This document shows positions 9,002 to 17,930 of a stretch of 64,000 bases of DNA, piece by piece. This DNA is from Flammeovirgaceae bacterium UBA5008. GTDB lineage: Bacteria; Bacteroidota; Bacteroidia; Cytophagales; Cyclobacteriaceae. The position numbers and the translations under genes are program-made. Below the pieces are notes generated by a model. That model was given only the letters and a program-made list of their open reading frames with translations, was not told where the DNA came from and ran no database searches. Position 1 is the stretch's first letter. Each line of letters starts with the position of its first letter. Where the stretch lies: NCBI GenBank assembly GCA_002398365.1, contig DGYK01000063.1, forward strand, positions 464,482 to 528,481, read 5' to 3'.

Positions 9002-10273
9002 CTAGGCAAACAACGGAAATTTCTTCATGAGTGCGTTTACTTTGCGCTTCACCGCCTTCAAGTGCTTGGAGTCTTCCGGTTTTCTTAATGCCTCATCGAT
9101 TAAATCCACCACCTTCACTACATCTTTCTCTTTCAATCCGCGTGTTGTAACGGCCGGTGTGCCTATGCGCATACCCGAAGTTACCATCGGAGATTGCGTA
9201 TCAAACGGAACCATGTTTTTGTTAATGGTAATGTCGGCTTGAATCAATGCCTCTTCGGCCAATTTACCGGTCAGGTTTTTAGAACGGAGATCAATCAACA
9301 TTAGATGATTGTCGGTTCCACCCGAAATGATTTTATATCCTTTAGCCGTAAATGCCTGTGCCATGGCTTTGGCATTTTTAGCTACTTGCACCACATATTC
9401 TAAATACTCGTCAGTCAAGGCTTCACCAAAGGCAATTGCTTTAGCAGCGATGACATGCTCTAATGGACCACCTTGTGTGCCGGGGAAAACACCGGAATCT
9501 AACACCGATGACATTTTGCGTAACTCACCTTTCGGAGTTTTTAATCCAAAAGGATTGTCAAAGTTTTTGCCGATCATGATCAGACCACCGCGTGGGCCGC
9601 GCAAAGTTTTGTGAGTGGTGGTAGTTACGATATGGCAATGTTCGAGAGGATCGTTCAGCAATCCGCGTGCGATCAAACCAGCCGGGTGAGAAATGTCGGC
9701 CAACAAAAGCGCACCTACGCTATCGGCCGCCTCGCGCAACTTTTTATAATCCCAATCGCGGCTGTAGGCAGAAGCCCCGCAAATTACCATCTTCGGTTTT
9801 TCACGTTGCGCGATTTCTATTACTTTATTGAAATCAATCAAGCCCGTTTCCTGCTCTACACCATAAAAGGAAGGCTGATACAATTTGCCTGAAAAATTTA
9901 CCGGAGATCCGTGCGTTAAATGCCCTCCATGCGAAAGGTCAAAGCCCAGAATTTTATCGCCCGGCTTGAGGCACGCCAACATGACGGCAGCATTGGCTTG
10001 CGCGCCTGAGTGTGGCTGCACATTGGCCCATTCGGCACCAAACAATTGCTTGATGCGATCAATAGCTAGTTGTTCTACTTCATCTACCACTTCGCACCCG
10101 CCATAATAGCGTTTGCCGGGCAGGCCTTCGGCATATTTGTTGGTAAGCACAGAGCCTTGTGCTTTCATTACCTGCTGAGAGGTAAAGTTTTCGGAGGCAA
10201 TCAGTTCGATGCCATGCTCTTGGCGTTGCTTTTCTTTTTCAATGAGGTCGAAGATGACTTTGTCGCGCTTCAT
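9002..10273 (-). CDS. glyA: Serine hydroxymethyltransferase
   Basis: A 423-residue PLP enzyme converting serine and tetrahydrofolate to glycine and methylenetetrahydrofolate. The PLP-binding signature VTTTTHKTLRGPRGG is intact with Lys222 as the Schiff-base lysine, and SENFTS, KRYYGG and the His-rich LSHGGHLTHG segment are all present. I choose the ATG at the complement of 10271-10273 (MKRDKVIFDLIE), since the longer frame back to 10330 adds 19 residues without family similarity and would abut the acyltransferase stop. It sits downstream of the acyltransferase gene on the same strand. Confidence 0.96.
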   Translation of the reverse strand: MKRDKVIFDLIEKEKQRQEHGIELIASENFTSQQVMKAQGSVLTNKYAEGLPGKRYYGGCEVVDEVEQLAIDRIKQLFGAEWANVQPHSGAQANAAVMLACLKPGDKILGFDLSHGGHLTHGSPVNFSGKLYQPSFYGVEQETGLIDFNKVIEIAQREKPKMVICGASAYSRDWDYKKLREAADSVGALLLADISHPAGLIARGLLNDPLEHCHIVTTTTHKTLRGPRGGLIMIGKNFDNPFGLKTPKGELRKMSSVLDSGVFPGTQGGPLEHVIAAKAIAFGEALTDEYLEYVVQVAKNAKAMAQAFTAKGYKIISGGTDNHLMLIDLRSKNLTGKLAEEALIQADITINKNMVPFDTQSPMVTSGMRIGTPAVTTRGLKEKDVVKVVDLIDEALRKPEDSKHLKAVKRKVNALMKKFPLFA

Positions 10274-10330
10274 GAGTAGGTTTTTAAGGCACCAAAAATA
10301 GGCATAGAGCGCGCATTTGCCTAAAAACAA

Positions 10331-11176
10331 TCAACTTTCCTCACGTTTCCTTTTCCACCTTTCATGCGACCATAACCAACTGGCAGGGTTTTCGGTGATA
10401 AACTGCTCTACTGTTTTCGCATAGTTTTCTACAATCGCCTGACTATCGCGCTGATAGGGTGGTGCTGCTATGGGAATAAGTTCTGCCTCATAGTAGCCCC
10501 GTTTTACCTTTTTACACTGCACAAAAAATGCAGGATATTGAGTTACCACGGCCAATTGACCAATGCCTTGAAAAAAAGCGGTATCCTGATGCAGAAAGCT
10601 CGTCCACACTTTCTTTTCAAAGTTGGGAAATTGATCAGCTACAATGGCAATTGCTTTGGCGATGTTTTTTCTTCGGATCGACTCCCGCGCAGTTTGACCT
10701 CGTTCGATGGCGTAGGCTCCAAACCGACAGCGTATCTGCAACAAAAAATGATCAAATGAGGGGCTGCTTTGTTTTTGGTAAACAAAATCAATCGGCAAGG
10801 GTAAGTTGATACTGCCCGACACCATCAGCCATTCCCAATTAAATTGGTGTGAGGCCAACAGAATAACCGATCGCTTTTGATCAGCAAAAGGTTGCAATAC
10901 TTCCGGATTCCGATAACGCATACGATTGGTTAACTCTGCCTTGCTAATGGAAAGCAGCTTGATTGTTTCCATAGCATAGTCACACAAGTTTTGATAAAAA
11001 TCTTTTTCAATCAGTCGTAATTCTTTGTCGTTGGCAGATGGAAAAGAGTTTTTCAAATTTTTCCACACTACATCTCTGCGGTATTTCAGCAACCGGTACC
11101 CAACAAAAAAAAGAAAGTCAGAGAGCCAATAGAGCGCAAACAAAGGTAAACGAGAGATAAGCCGAAGCAGAAGCAT
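10331..11176 (-). CDS. LpxL/HtrB-like lysophospholipid/lipid A acyltransferase
   Basis: A 281-residue member of the LPLAT superfamily. An N-terminal hydrophobic anchor (residues 1-30) is followed by the catalytic H-x4-D/E motif as HQFNWEW (His110, Glu115) and the substrate-side motif AIVADQFPN. The C-terminal WLWSHERWKRK is the usual ending of the late lipid A acyltransferases. It probably adds a secondary acyl chain to lipid A or an ornithine/lipid precursor at the inner membrane; the exact acceptor is inferred. Start is ATG at the complement of 11174-11176. It is divergent from the SDR gene with a 52-base gap. Confidence 0.88.
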   Translation of the reverse strand: MLLLRLISRLPLFALYWLSDFLFFVGYRLLKYRRDVVWKNLKNSFPSANDKELRLIEKDFYQNLCDYAMETIKLLSISKAELTNRMRYRNPEVLQPFADQKRSVILLASHQFNWEWLMVSGSINLPLPIDFVYQKQSSPSFDHFLLQIRCRFGAYAIERGQTARESIRRKNIAKAIAIVADQFPNFEKKVWTSFLHQDTAFFQGIGQLAVVTQYPAFFVQCKKVKRGYYEAELIPIAAPPYQRDSQAIVENYAKTVEQFITENPASWLWSHERWKRKREES

Positions 11177-11202
11177 AAGTCAATATTACACGATTGTTTG
11201 TG

Positions 11203-11210
11203 TACTTTTG
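11203..11210 (+). promoter_or_regulatory. Possible -7 box (TAnnTTTG) upstream of the SDR gene
   Basis: TACTTTTG matches the Bacteroidota -7 consensus exactly and lies 18 bases before the SDR ATG. I see no clear -33 TTTG at the expected spacing, so this is tentative. Confidence 0.3.
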
Positions 11211-11228
11211 TTCGATATTGAAGTTCGT

Positions 11229-12035
11229 ATGAAAGATAAAGTAGTCATTATTACAGGAGGATCTTCGGGCATTGGCAAAGCGATGGCAGAAGTCTTTGGT
11301 GTCAATGGTTCAAAGATATTTATTACCGGACGAAATTTAACAGATTTACACCAGGCGGTTACAGACCTGAAAAGCAAAGGCATTGATGCTCATGGTTTTC
11401 AGGCGGATGTAAGTGTGGAGGATGATAATCGGAAGATGGCCGAGGAGGCTATTCAAAAATTTGGAAGAATTGATGTCTTAATTAATAATGCGGGTATCTC
11501 GATGCGGGCATTATTTAGTGAGGTGGATTTAGATGTGGTGAAAAAGGTGATGGACATTAACTTTTACGGAGTACTGTATGCGACTAAATATTGTTTGCCG
11601 GAAATCATGAAGCATAAGGGCTCAGTAGTGGGCATTTCATCGATAGCCGGCTATCGTGGACTTCCAGGTCGCACGGGTTATTCAGCTTCTAAATTTGCAC
11701 TTAATGGATTTTTAGAAGTGCTGCGAACAGAAATGTTGAAAAAAGATGTGCATGTGCTAACGGCATGTCCTGGTTTTACGGCTTCCAATATCCGCAAACG
11801 ATCGCTGACGAAAGATGGCACCTCGCAGGGAGAATCGCCACGTGATGAAGCAGCTATGATGAGTGCGGAAGAATGTGCACACCATATTTACAGAGCCACT
11901 GTCAAGAGAAAGAAAATACTGATTCTCACGGGTCAGGGAAAGCTGACCGTTTTTCTAAACAAATTTTTGCCCGGCCTTACTGACAAGTTGGTCTATAATG
12001 TGATGGCAAAAGAAGCGAACGCTCCGATCAAATAG
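11229..12035 (+). CDS. SDR-family NAD(P)-dependent oxidoreductase
   Basis: A 268-residue classical short-chain dehydrogenase/reductase. The Rossmann glycine motif TGGSSGIGKA is at residues 9-18, NNAG at 86-89, and the catalytic set is Ser138, Tyr151 and Lys155 (YSASK). The C-terminal segment (about 215-265) has a hydrophobic tail as in membrane-associated SDRs. Acting on a lipid or sterol-like ketone is possible, but the substrate cannot be read from sequence. I start at the ATG at 11229 (MKDKVVIITGG); the upstream TTG start adds seven residues. It converges with the first DUF3857 gene, with one base between stop codons. Confidence 0.9.
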   Translation: MKDKVVIITGGSSGIGKAMAEVFGVNGSKIFITGRNLTDLHQAVTDLKSKGIDAHGFQADVSVEDDNRKMAEEAIQKFGRIDVLINNAGISMRALFSEVDLDVVKKVMDINFYGVLYATKYCLPEIMKHKGSVVGISSIAGYRGLPGRTGYSASKFALNGFLEVLRTEMLKKDVHVLTACPGFTASNIRKRSLTKDGTSQGESPRDEAAMMSAEECAHHIYRATVKRKKILILTGQGKLTVFLNKFLPGLTDKLVYNVMAKEANAPIK

Positions 12036-12036
12036 G

Positions 12037-13932
12037 TTACGTCTTACTTAGAAAAACCAATTTGGTGTTATCCGCTTTATTTATGCTTTTGTAGAAATCT
12101 ACCAATTCCGAATAAGCAGCAGGTGGATGTTCGCCCGGAATCATCTTCAGTTTGCGAATGTAGATCAGTTTGCCCTGATCGAACTTAAAGTTTGCCTCAT
12201 ATTCTCCATAGCGACTGGAAATTTTTACAGGCTGTGGAATAAATTCAGGATAGATTTCTTCTGGGATAGAATAAACAATTGTATCCACATCGACATAGGA
12301 GCTTTTGAAAACTACCGGATTCTTTCGGGTTTCTGCTTTGGGCGGAATGTAGGTGGTACGATTCATGAGATTGGGTGTCACAAAAATTCGTTTACCGCTC
12401 ACCGAAGCATATCGGTTTAGCGTAAGCTCGGCATTTACAATGGCTGTAGGTACTTTGTCTTTTTTGTTGATCATGTTGAATGCACCTAATTCAAAACTAG
12501 GGATCCGTAAATTCTCCTGAAGCCATTTTTTTTGTTCATCGTACGAACTGTTGATGCGAAAGGAGAGTCCGTTATTTTCATATTGTAAACCGGAATAAGC
12601 GGTGGTTACTTTGGCTTTGGCGTTACCAGATTTATCAAGGGCAACTTCAGCTTTTTGATATTGTGTGTTTTGTTCTGTTTTCAACTTAGGCGTTCGAACC
12701 AATTTCCCCCCTTCTTCAGTGATCATCAATGCATACCGATCATCGGTGAAATCTCCTAAATAACCAAACGGATTGGTTTGGCTGGTACATTCTAACCAAA
12801 GTGTGTCTTTGCCATTAGGGACATTGACAATAATATGATTGAAGCGATCCATCGTAAAATCCGGAGAAATGAATCGTTCTTCACTACCTCCATAGATTAA
12901 AGTGTAATAGCCGTTGACGCCAACTGCCTTTAAGAGGGATACCATATAATTGGAAAGCGCTTTGCAATCCCCATAGCTATTTAAGTCAACGATTGATGCA
13001 TCGAAAGGCTGAAATCCACCAATGCCACGCTGAATACTGACGTAGCGGGTTTTGCTTTGAAGCCATTCATATACTGCTTTTGTTTTTTCCTCTACGGTGG
13101 AAAGGTTTTTGGTGATTTCTTTCATTTTTGCAAGAGTGGAGGCAGGCAGTGTGCCACGACCTTCATTGAGAAGTATTTGCCATTTGCCCAGGTCATTCCA
13201 GGATTTCATGGACCCACGGTATCCATCGTATTCAAATTCCGATGGGCCCATTAAAAACCCAGGGACTTTATTTTTCGCATACTTTTCAAATTTTTCGGGC
13301 TTGATATTGGCAAATGACCAGATCAGCTTTTCATTCGCACCGAGATTTTCTTTTTTTGGTTCTTCAATGGAGTTTAACTTGTATCGAGGCTTTAATGCAA
13401 TCGGGTATTCTATTTCATATGTTTCTTTCTCAATAGATACTTCGTCATCTGTATATAAAGAAAATGAAGGGATAGAATAGAGGTACTTCATTTCCGTTTC
13501 ATATTCAAATTCTACCGTGTAGGGATAAGTGGATTGTTCTAAGTCCATCAACTTGTATCGATTATCCGTAAACAGGCTAACACCATCGTATGCACTACGA
13601 TCGATGATTTCATTGCCCTTTAGTTTTTTGATTTGAACTCCGTTTGCATCGTATGCGATGCCGGAAATAGATATTACTTTTTCTAATTTATCATAATAAA
13701 CTGCCTCTGTTGCGAACTGCTTTCCATTTTCATTGAGAATGGTAATTACTTTGTGCACTTTTTGTCGGGAGCGATTGATGGAGATGATCTCAAAGCGATA
13801 AAAATCTTCGCGCACCACAGCATACATACCGTCTTTCATATTTTGTGGTATGCTACTGACTGGATATTTGGGATCATCTTTTGCAAGCAGTGTTACCGGA
13901 ATGGCTAAGAGAAAAGCAACAAGGAATCGCAT
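12037..13932 (-). CDS. Exported DUF3857/transglutaminase-like protein, Cys-His core present
   Basis: A 631-residue exported protein: signal peptide (about 1-17), a DUF3857 beta domain (about 40-240), a transglutaminase-like core (about 275-400) and a C-terminal DUF3858-like beta region. The core keeps the nucleophile Cys in YGDC (about residue 321) and the His in FNHIIV (about 364). The third position reads Glu (LECTS, about 379) where Asp is usual. These domains occur in Bacteroidota periplasmic or surface proteins; some are proteases or crosslinkers, but the substrate is unknown. It is one of four neighbouring paralogues and the only one with the Cys and His. It lies 52 bases downstream of the next paralogue on the same strand. 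Confidence 0.88.
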   Translation of the reverse strand: MRFLVAFLLAIPVTLLAKDDPKYPVSSIPQNMKDGMYAVVREDFYRFEIISINRSRQKVHKVITILNENGKQFATEAVYYDKLEKVISISGIAYDANGVQIKKLKGNEIIDRSAYDGVSLFTDNRYKLMDLEQSTYPYTVEFEYETEMKYLYSIPSFSLYTDDEVSIEKETYEIEYPIALKPRYKLNSIEEPKKENLGANEKLIWSFANIKPEKFEKYAKNKVPGFLMGPSEFEYDGYRGSMKSWNDLGKWQILLNEGRGTLPASTLAKMKEITKNLSTVEEKTKAVYEWLQSKTRYVSIQRGIGGFQPFDASIVDLNSYGDCKALSNYMVSLLKAVGVNGYYTLIYGGSEERFISPDFTMDRFNHIIVNVPNGKDTLWLECTSQTNPFGYLGDFTDDRYALMITEEGGKLVRTPKLKTEQNTQYQKAEVALDKSGNAKAKVTTAYSGLQYENNGLSFRINSSYDEQKKWLQENLRIPSFELGAFNMINKKDKVPTAIVNAELTLNRYASVSGKRIFVTPNLMNRTTYIPPKAETRKNPVVFKSSYVDVDTIVYSIPEEIYPEFIPQPVKISSRYGEYEANFKFDQGKLIYIRKLKMIPGEHPPAAYSELVDFYKSINKADNTKLVFLSKT

Positions 13933-13984
13933 TAATTTATTTTTTAAATTATATTAGATTTTTAGACGTGTAAAAACACACTTT

Positions 13985-15919
13985 TTATTTCTTTTTCAAC
14001 ACAATTTGTTCGGCTTGCTTTGCTACAACTTGATTGAAAAATTCTTTAACATTCGCATATTCTGTTTGTGATATTATACTTCTGTTGATCTGAAATATAC
14101 TTGTAAGACTTATAGCGTTTCCCACGGTAGTAACATTGAGAATATATTTTCCAGCATTACCAGGCAAAGCAATTACTTTATTTTTAGGTAAATCGTCAAT
14201 AGTAAAATGATCGGGCACAACTAATTTAAGAATATATGTTTTGTCAATCTGTGTACCAAAATCAATTGGATAAGTACGTTGATCTGATTTAAATGGATTC
14301 TCCTCTGTCCGGCTTGACACGAAAGGATTTATGTAAAGAATATCACCGGCAGATGTCATGTGATCAGAAATAATCACCTGATGTGATTCTTTGATAGGTT
14401 TACTTAAATCTTTTACATCCTGAAACTCACTTTTTTCAAATTGCCATTGCTTAGTCCCTTTGAAATCCTTCAGGTATTTTTCCTCGCCATTTTTCAGCAA
14501 CTCATCCCTTGTGCTATGAGCGTCATAACCATCCATGGTGTATTGTATTTTACCGGTTAGTTCATTTTCACCGGAAATATTCAAATCAACATTGACCACC
14601 GTTTTAGCTTTCGCCTTAGTCGTCACTTCGATCCACCCGAAGTTTTTCTTTGAAACGATTAACCCTTGCCCATTTAAACAGCGACTTGGCAGGATGTCGT
14701 ATGGCAGATTTTTTTCTGTAGCATCAAGGAGTAATCTTTTTCCACCTAATTTCACAGAGGCTATTACGTAGTTGAATTGCTTTCTCATGGGATATGCTTG
14801 TCGGATGATACCATGACCTCTGGTACTAATGAGTATCATTTCAACATCAAATCCAGCTTTATCCAGCATGGAGGCTAAAATGATATTGATGTCTCCAGAT
14901 GTGCCGGATTTGCTTTCCAGAATTTTCTTGATGTTACCAACATAATAATCTTCTTCACCATCCCACTCTATATTGTTTTTCACATAATTGGAAATGGCAA
15001 TTACCTTCTGTAAAGAATCAGTAACACCACTGGTAATTTGATTTACTTTATCTTTTAAAAACCCAGACTTATCAATCGCTTTTCCAAATTCTTCATCTTC
15101 CAAAAGATCCTTTGTGAGTTTTTCCCACGATGCCATTACCTCTTGTATGTGGGTGCTATAGTTAATACGCGAAAGCGCGAAATTCATTTTCGAAATATAT
15201 TCATCCGTTGAGGTCATGTATGACTCTTCTTTGAAGGCAGGTACATTTCTTGATATCCAATGATGGCCAATTACGTCTGTTTCGTAATACAATTGCCGCT
15301 TGGTTTCATAGCTGCTTACAGGTACATATCCCTGCATGTATTTTTCATAGGTGAAAAGATCAGGAATCATAGCCCAGTACTCACTCAACCGTGTTGGAAT
15401 GGAGCGCTGAAATGACCAATTGGGGAAGTTGGTAAAGAATTCAGAAGAAATGCGATAAGAATACTCGATTACACTTCCCACCTTCACATTAGGAATGGCA
15501 AACTTTTGCCGATTGTAATTTCGGTTTACTTTTTCTTTAAAGATATTGTCTTTGGATAACTTGTTTTCTACCACCTTTCCGTTTTCAAGATTGTAAGAAG
15601 CGGCTTTCAATGCTTGTACTTTCTCTTCAGTAGCTCCGGCATGATAAACTAGAATACTTGTATTTGCATAATCTAATCCTTCTTTGGTCAATATTTTTAT
15701 TCGGGCGTGACGCTCAAAATTCAATACAGGCGCATCACCAATAACAGTTATATAGGCAATCCCGTAATCCTCTAAAACAACCGCTGAAGCCGAAGAATCT
15801 TTACTATAAACAGTCATCTTCAAATCCTCCATCGGAATATCCCCGAATTTGATGGGCGATTTTTGGGCCTTAGCTGTGAGAGTCAGAAAAAATGTAAATA
15901 CAAATAGTAAATTTTTCAT
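13985..15919 (-). CDS. Exported DUF3857 protein with degenerate transglutaminase core
   Basis: A 644-residue paralogue with a signal peptide (MKNLLFVFTFFLTLTAKAQ), the DUF3857 start block KDSSASAVVL and a transglutaminase-like core. At the nucleophile position it reads SGDIN (about residue 342), so Cys is replaced by Ile. The catalytic His position is Tyr (FNYVI), while the Asp is kept (LLLDAT). It carries the motif RCLNGQG (about 411), shared with the next two paralogues and absent from the Cys-bearing one. It is therefore predicted to be non-enzymatic as a transglutaminase and may bind peptides or glycans. Start is the ATG complementary to 15917-15919; the longer frame adds seven residues before the signal peptide. 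Confidence 0.85.
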   Translation of the reverse strand: MKNLLFVFTFFLTLTAKAQKSPIKFGDIPMEDLKMTVYSKDSSASAVVLEDYGIAYITVIGDAPVLNFERHARIKILTKEGLDYANTSILVYHAGATEEKVQALKAASYNLENGKVVENKLSKDNIFKEKVNRNYNRQKFAIPNVKVGSVIEYSYRISSEFFTNFPNWSFQRSIPTRLSEYWAMIPDLFTYEKYMQGYVPVSSYETKRQLYYETDVIGHHWISRNVPAFKEESYMTSTDEYISKMNFALSRINYSTHIQEVMASWEKLTKDLLEDEEFGKAIDKSGFLKDKVNQITSGVTDSLQKVIAISNYVKNNIEWDGEEDYYVGNIKKILESKSGTSGDINIILASMLDKAGFDVEMILISTRGHGIIRQAYPMRKQFNYVIASVKLGGKRLLLDATEKNLPYDILPSRCLNGQGLIVSKKNFGWIEVTTKAKAKTVVNVDLNISGENELTGKIQYTMDGYDAHSTRDELLKNGEEKYLKDFKGTKQWQFEKSEFQDVKDLSKPIKESHQVIISDHMTSAGDILYINPFVSSRTEENPFKSDQRTYPIDFGTQIDKTYILKLVVPDHFTIDDLPKNKVIALPGNAGKYILNVTTVGNAISLTSIFQINRSIISQTEYANVKEFFNQVVAKQAEQIVLKKK

Positions 15920-16005
15920 GAATATTATTTTGGACCACAATTATCCAATAATTATTTCAATTCGAAAAGCCAATTTGAATGTTATTCGGTAATTGGAATA
16001 TAATA

Positions 16006-17868
16006 CTACTTTCTCCGGAGCACAATTTGTTCATCCTCCTTAGCCAGTATGAGATCAAACATCTCCTTTAAAAGTTTGTACTCGCTTATTGTAAATCTGC
16101 TTTTCGTTACTATAAATTGAGTCGTTAGCTGAATGGTATTGGTTGTTGATGATATATTATAAAGAAATTTTCCCGCGTTCTCTGGAAGTATAATTCCTTT
16201 TGATTTGGGCAACGACTCAATTTTAAATCCATCAGGTATTGTAATCTTAGCCATGTATATTTTTTCAAATGCGGTTACCAAATCCACTGGAAATTTTCGT
16301 TCGTTTGATTTAAAGGAATTTTCAGTGAGTTTATTAATCAGGATCGGGTTAAAATAAATGAGTGAATCTGTTAGCACGCCAAATGCAGAACCGGAAATAA
16401 TATATGATTCTTTTAATGATTTGTCTGGATTAATTAAATTTTCAATTTTATTTTCGGTCGCATTCCATTGAAAAGGTGTGAAGAATTCTTTGTAATACTC
16501 CTTTTCACCCGACTTACTAACTTTAGTTCGAACTGACAATGCATCTAGGCCATCTCTTACAATTGTCATAGATCCATGGATTCCACCTGAATCTGATATA
16601 CCAAAGTTTGCATTAACCGCAGACCTCGATTTTGAGGCTATAATAGGCATCCATTCACCCTCTTCTTCATAGATTACTAAGCCTTCACCATTCAGGCAAC
16701 GAATAGGTAATGAGTAAGCGCTAAGGTGTTGATCGGTTCCATCAATAAGACGATATTTTTCATTTTGTGGAACGAAGCAAATAACATCATTGAATTCACG
16801 CATAGAGTGTGTATTTCTGATTTTTCCGTGATTTCGAGTACTTATAAGCATAGGAAAAGCCTTTACCCCGGTCTTTTGAAGCAGGGCGATAATCAATAGA
16901 TTGATTTCGTTTGAACTACCCTCTTTGTTTTCTAAAACCTTTTCAAATGATCGCTCAGGTATAATCCCAACGTTCTCGTTCCATTTTACTTCTTTTTTAA
17001 CGTACGAAACGATTGCATTAATTCGTTCGTCTTCAGAATTGCTTCCATCAATAGTTTTTTTGGCAATTGGCTCTAAGAATTTTGATTCTTTGATTTGCTG
17101 ACCGAAGTACTCATCATTATTTAAATTGTTGATAATGGATAGCCAAGATAAACCCGATCTGTAAAAGCTAATTTTTGAGATGTAATCTTCTGAATTTGAA
17201 ATAAAAGGTTCTTCAATAAAGGCAGGCACATCTCGCATAGTCCAACTTTCAACAGCTCCACCTTTTTCAGAAACATTTTCGGTAATTGGTAGTAGTCCCT
17301 GAAAGTCTTTTGTAAATCTAAACCGCTTCCCTACCGATATTGCGTAATTGCTAAATTTAGTAGGTATAATGTCTTGGAAGCGCCAAGTCGGAATACTAGG
17401 AGCATATGACTTATATATATATTGGTATTCGATTATTGATCCTTCTTTAACATTAGGCAGCGTAAATATGATTTGGTTCGTAGATTGGTCGTATCGACTT
17501 TTCAAGATGGCATCTTTAGCCATTTCAGAAACAACAATTTGACCGTTTACTAAATTGTAAGTAGCCCCTTTTAATTTTGAAATACTCGCATAGTTCCGGT
17601 CGATATAAATGGAATGTTTTGAAAATTGTTGAATGAATTGTTTAGCAAAAAACTTAATTCGCACATGGCATTTGTAGTGGATAGTAAAATCATCGAATAA
17701 AAGTACCTCTGCGACATTAAATAAAATTAGCGCAGACGCAGAAGAATCTTTATGATACCATTTCATTTCTAAATCGGACATCCGCACTTCACCAAATTTT
17801 TCTGGAGAGTTTTGAGCCTGACTAAAATGTAACCCAGGAAGAAATGCCAATAAAAAATAAATTCTCAT
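16006..17868 (-). CDS. Exported DUF3857 protein with degenerate transglutaminase core
   Basis: A 620-residue paralogue, closest in layout to the neighbouring 13985-15919 gene (both start the mature part with S-P-x-K-F-G and contain KDSSASA). The signal peptide is residues 1-18. The core reads SNEIN at the Cys position (about 321; Cys to Ile), FNDVI at the His position (His to Asp), and keeps the Asp (LIDGT). The subgroup motif RCLNGEG is at about 389. The C-terminus SEYKLLKEMFDLILAKEDEQ matches its neighbours, so the protein is full length and not a pseudogene. It lies 86 bases upstream of the next gene, which is on the same strand, and is divergent from the fourth paralogue. Confidence 0.84.
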   Translation of the reverse strand: MRIYFLLAFLPGLHFSQAQNSPEKFGEVRMSDLEMKWYHKDSSASALILFNVAEVLLFDDFTIHYKCHVRIKFFAKQFIQQFSKHSIYIDRNYASISKLKGATYNLVNGQIVVSEMAKDAILKSRYDQSTNQIIFTLPNVKEGSIIEYQYIYKSYAPSIPTWRFQDIIPTKFSNYAISVGKRFRFTKDFQGLLPITENVSEKGGAVESWTMRDVPAFIEEPFISNSEDYISKISFYRSGLSWLSIINNLNNDEYFGQQIKESKFLEPIAKKTIDGSNSEDERINAIVSYVKKEVKWNENVGIIPERSFEKVLENKEGSSNEINLLIIALLQKTGVKAFPMLISTRNHGKIRNTHSMREFNDVICFVPQNEKYRLIDGTDQHLSAYSLPIRCLNGEGLVIYEEEGEWMPIIASKSRSAVNANFGISDSGGIHGSMTIVRDGLDALSVRTKVSKSGEKEYYKEFFTPFQWNATENKIENLINPDKSLKESYIISGSAFGVLTDSLIYFNPILINKLTENSFKSNERKFPVDLVTAFEKIYMAKITIPDGFKIESLPKSKGIILPENAGKFLYNISSTTNTIQLTTQFIVTKSRFTISEYKLLKEMFDLILAKEDEQIVLRRK

Positions 17869-17930
17869 ATTTGAATCGGTATAATAGATAAATATAATTC
17901 AGTGCATTATTAGCAGCGCTATATCAATCA

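Noticed and set aside
13960..13990. Short GTGT/ACAC hairpin between two DUF3857 genes as a terminator
   Set aside because: Only four base pairs; too weak to call.
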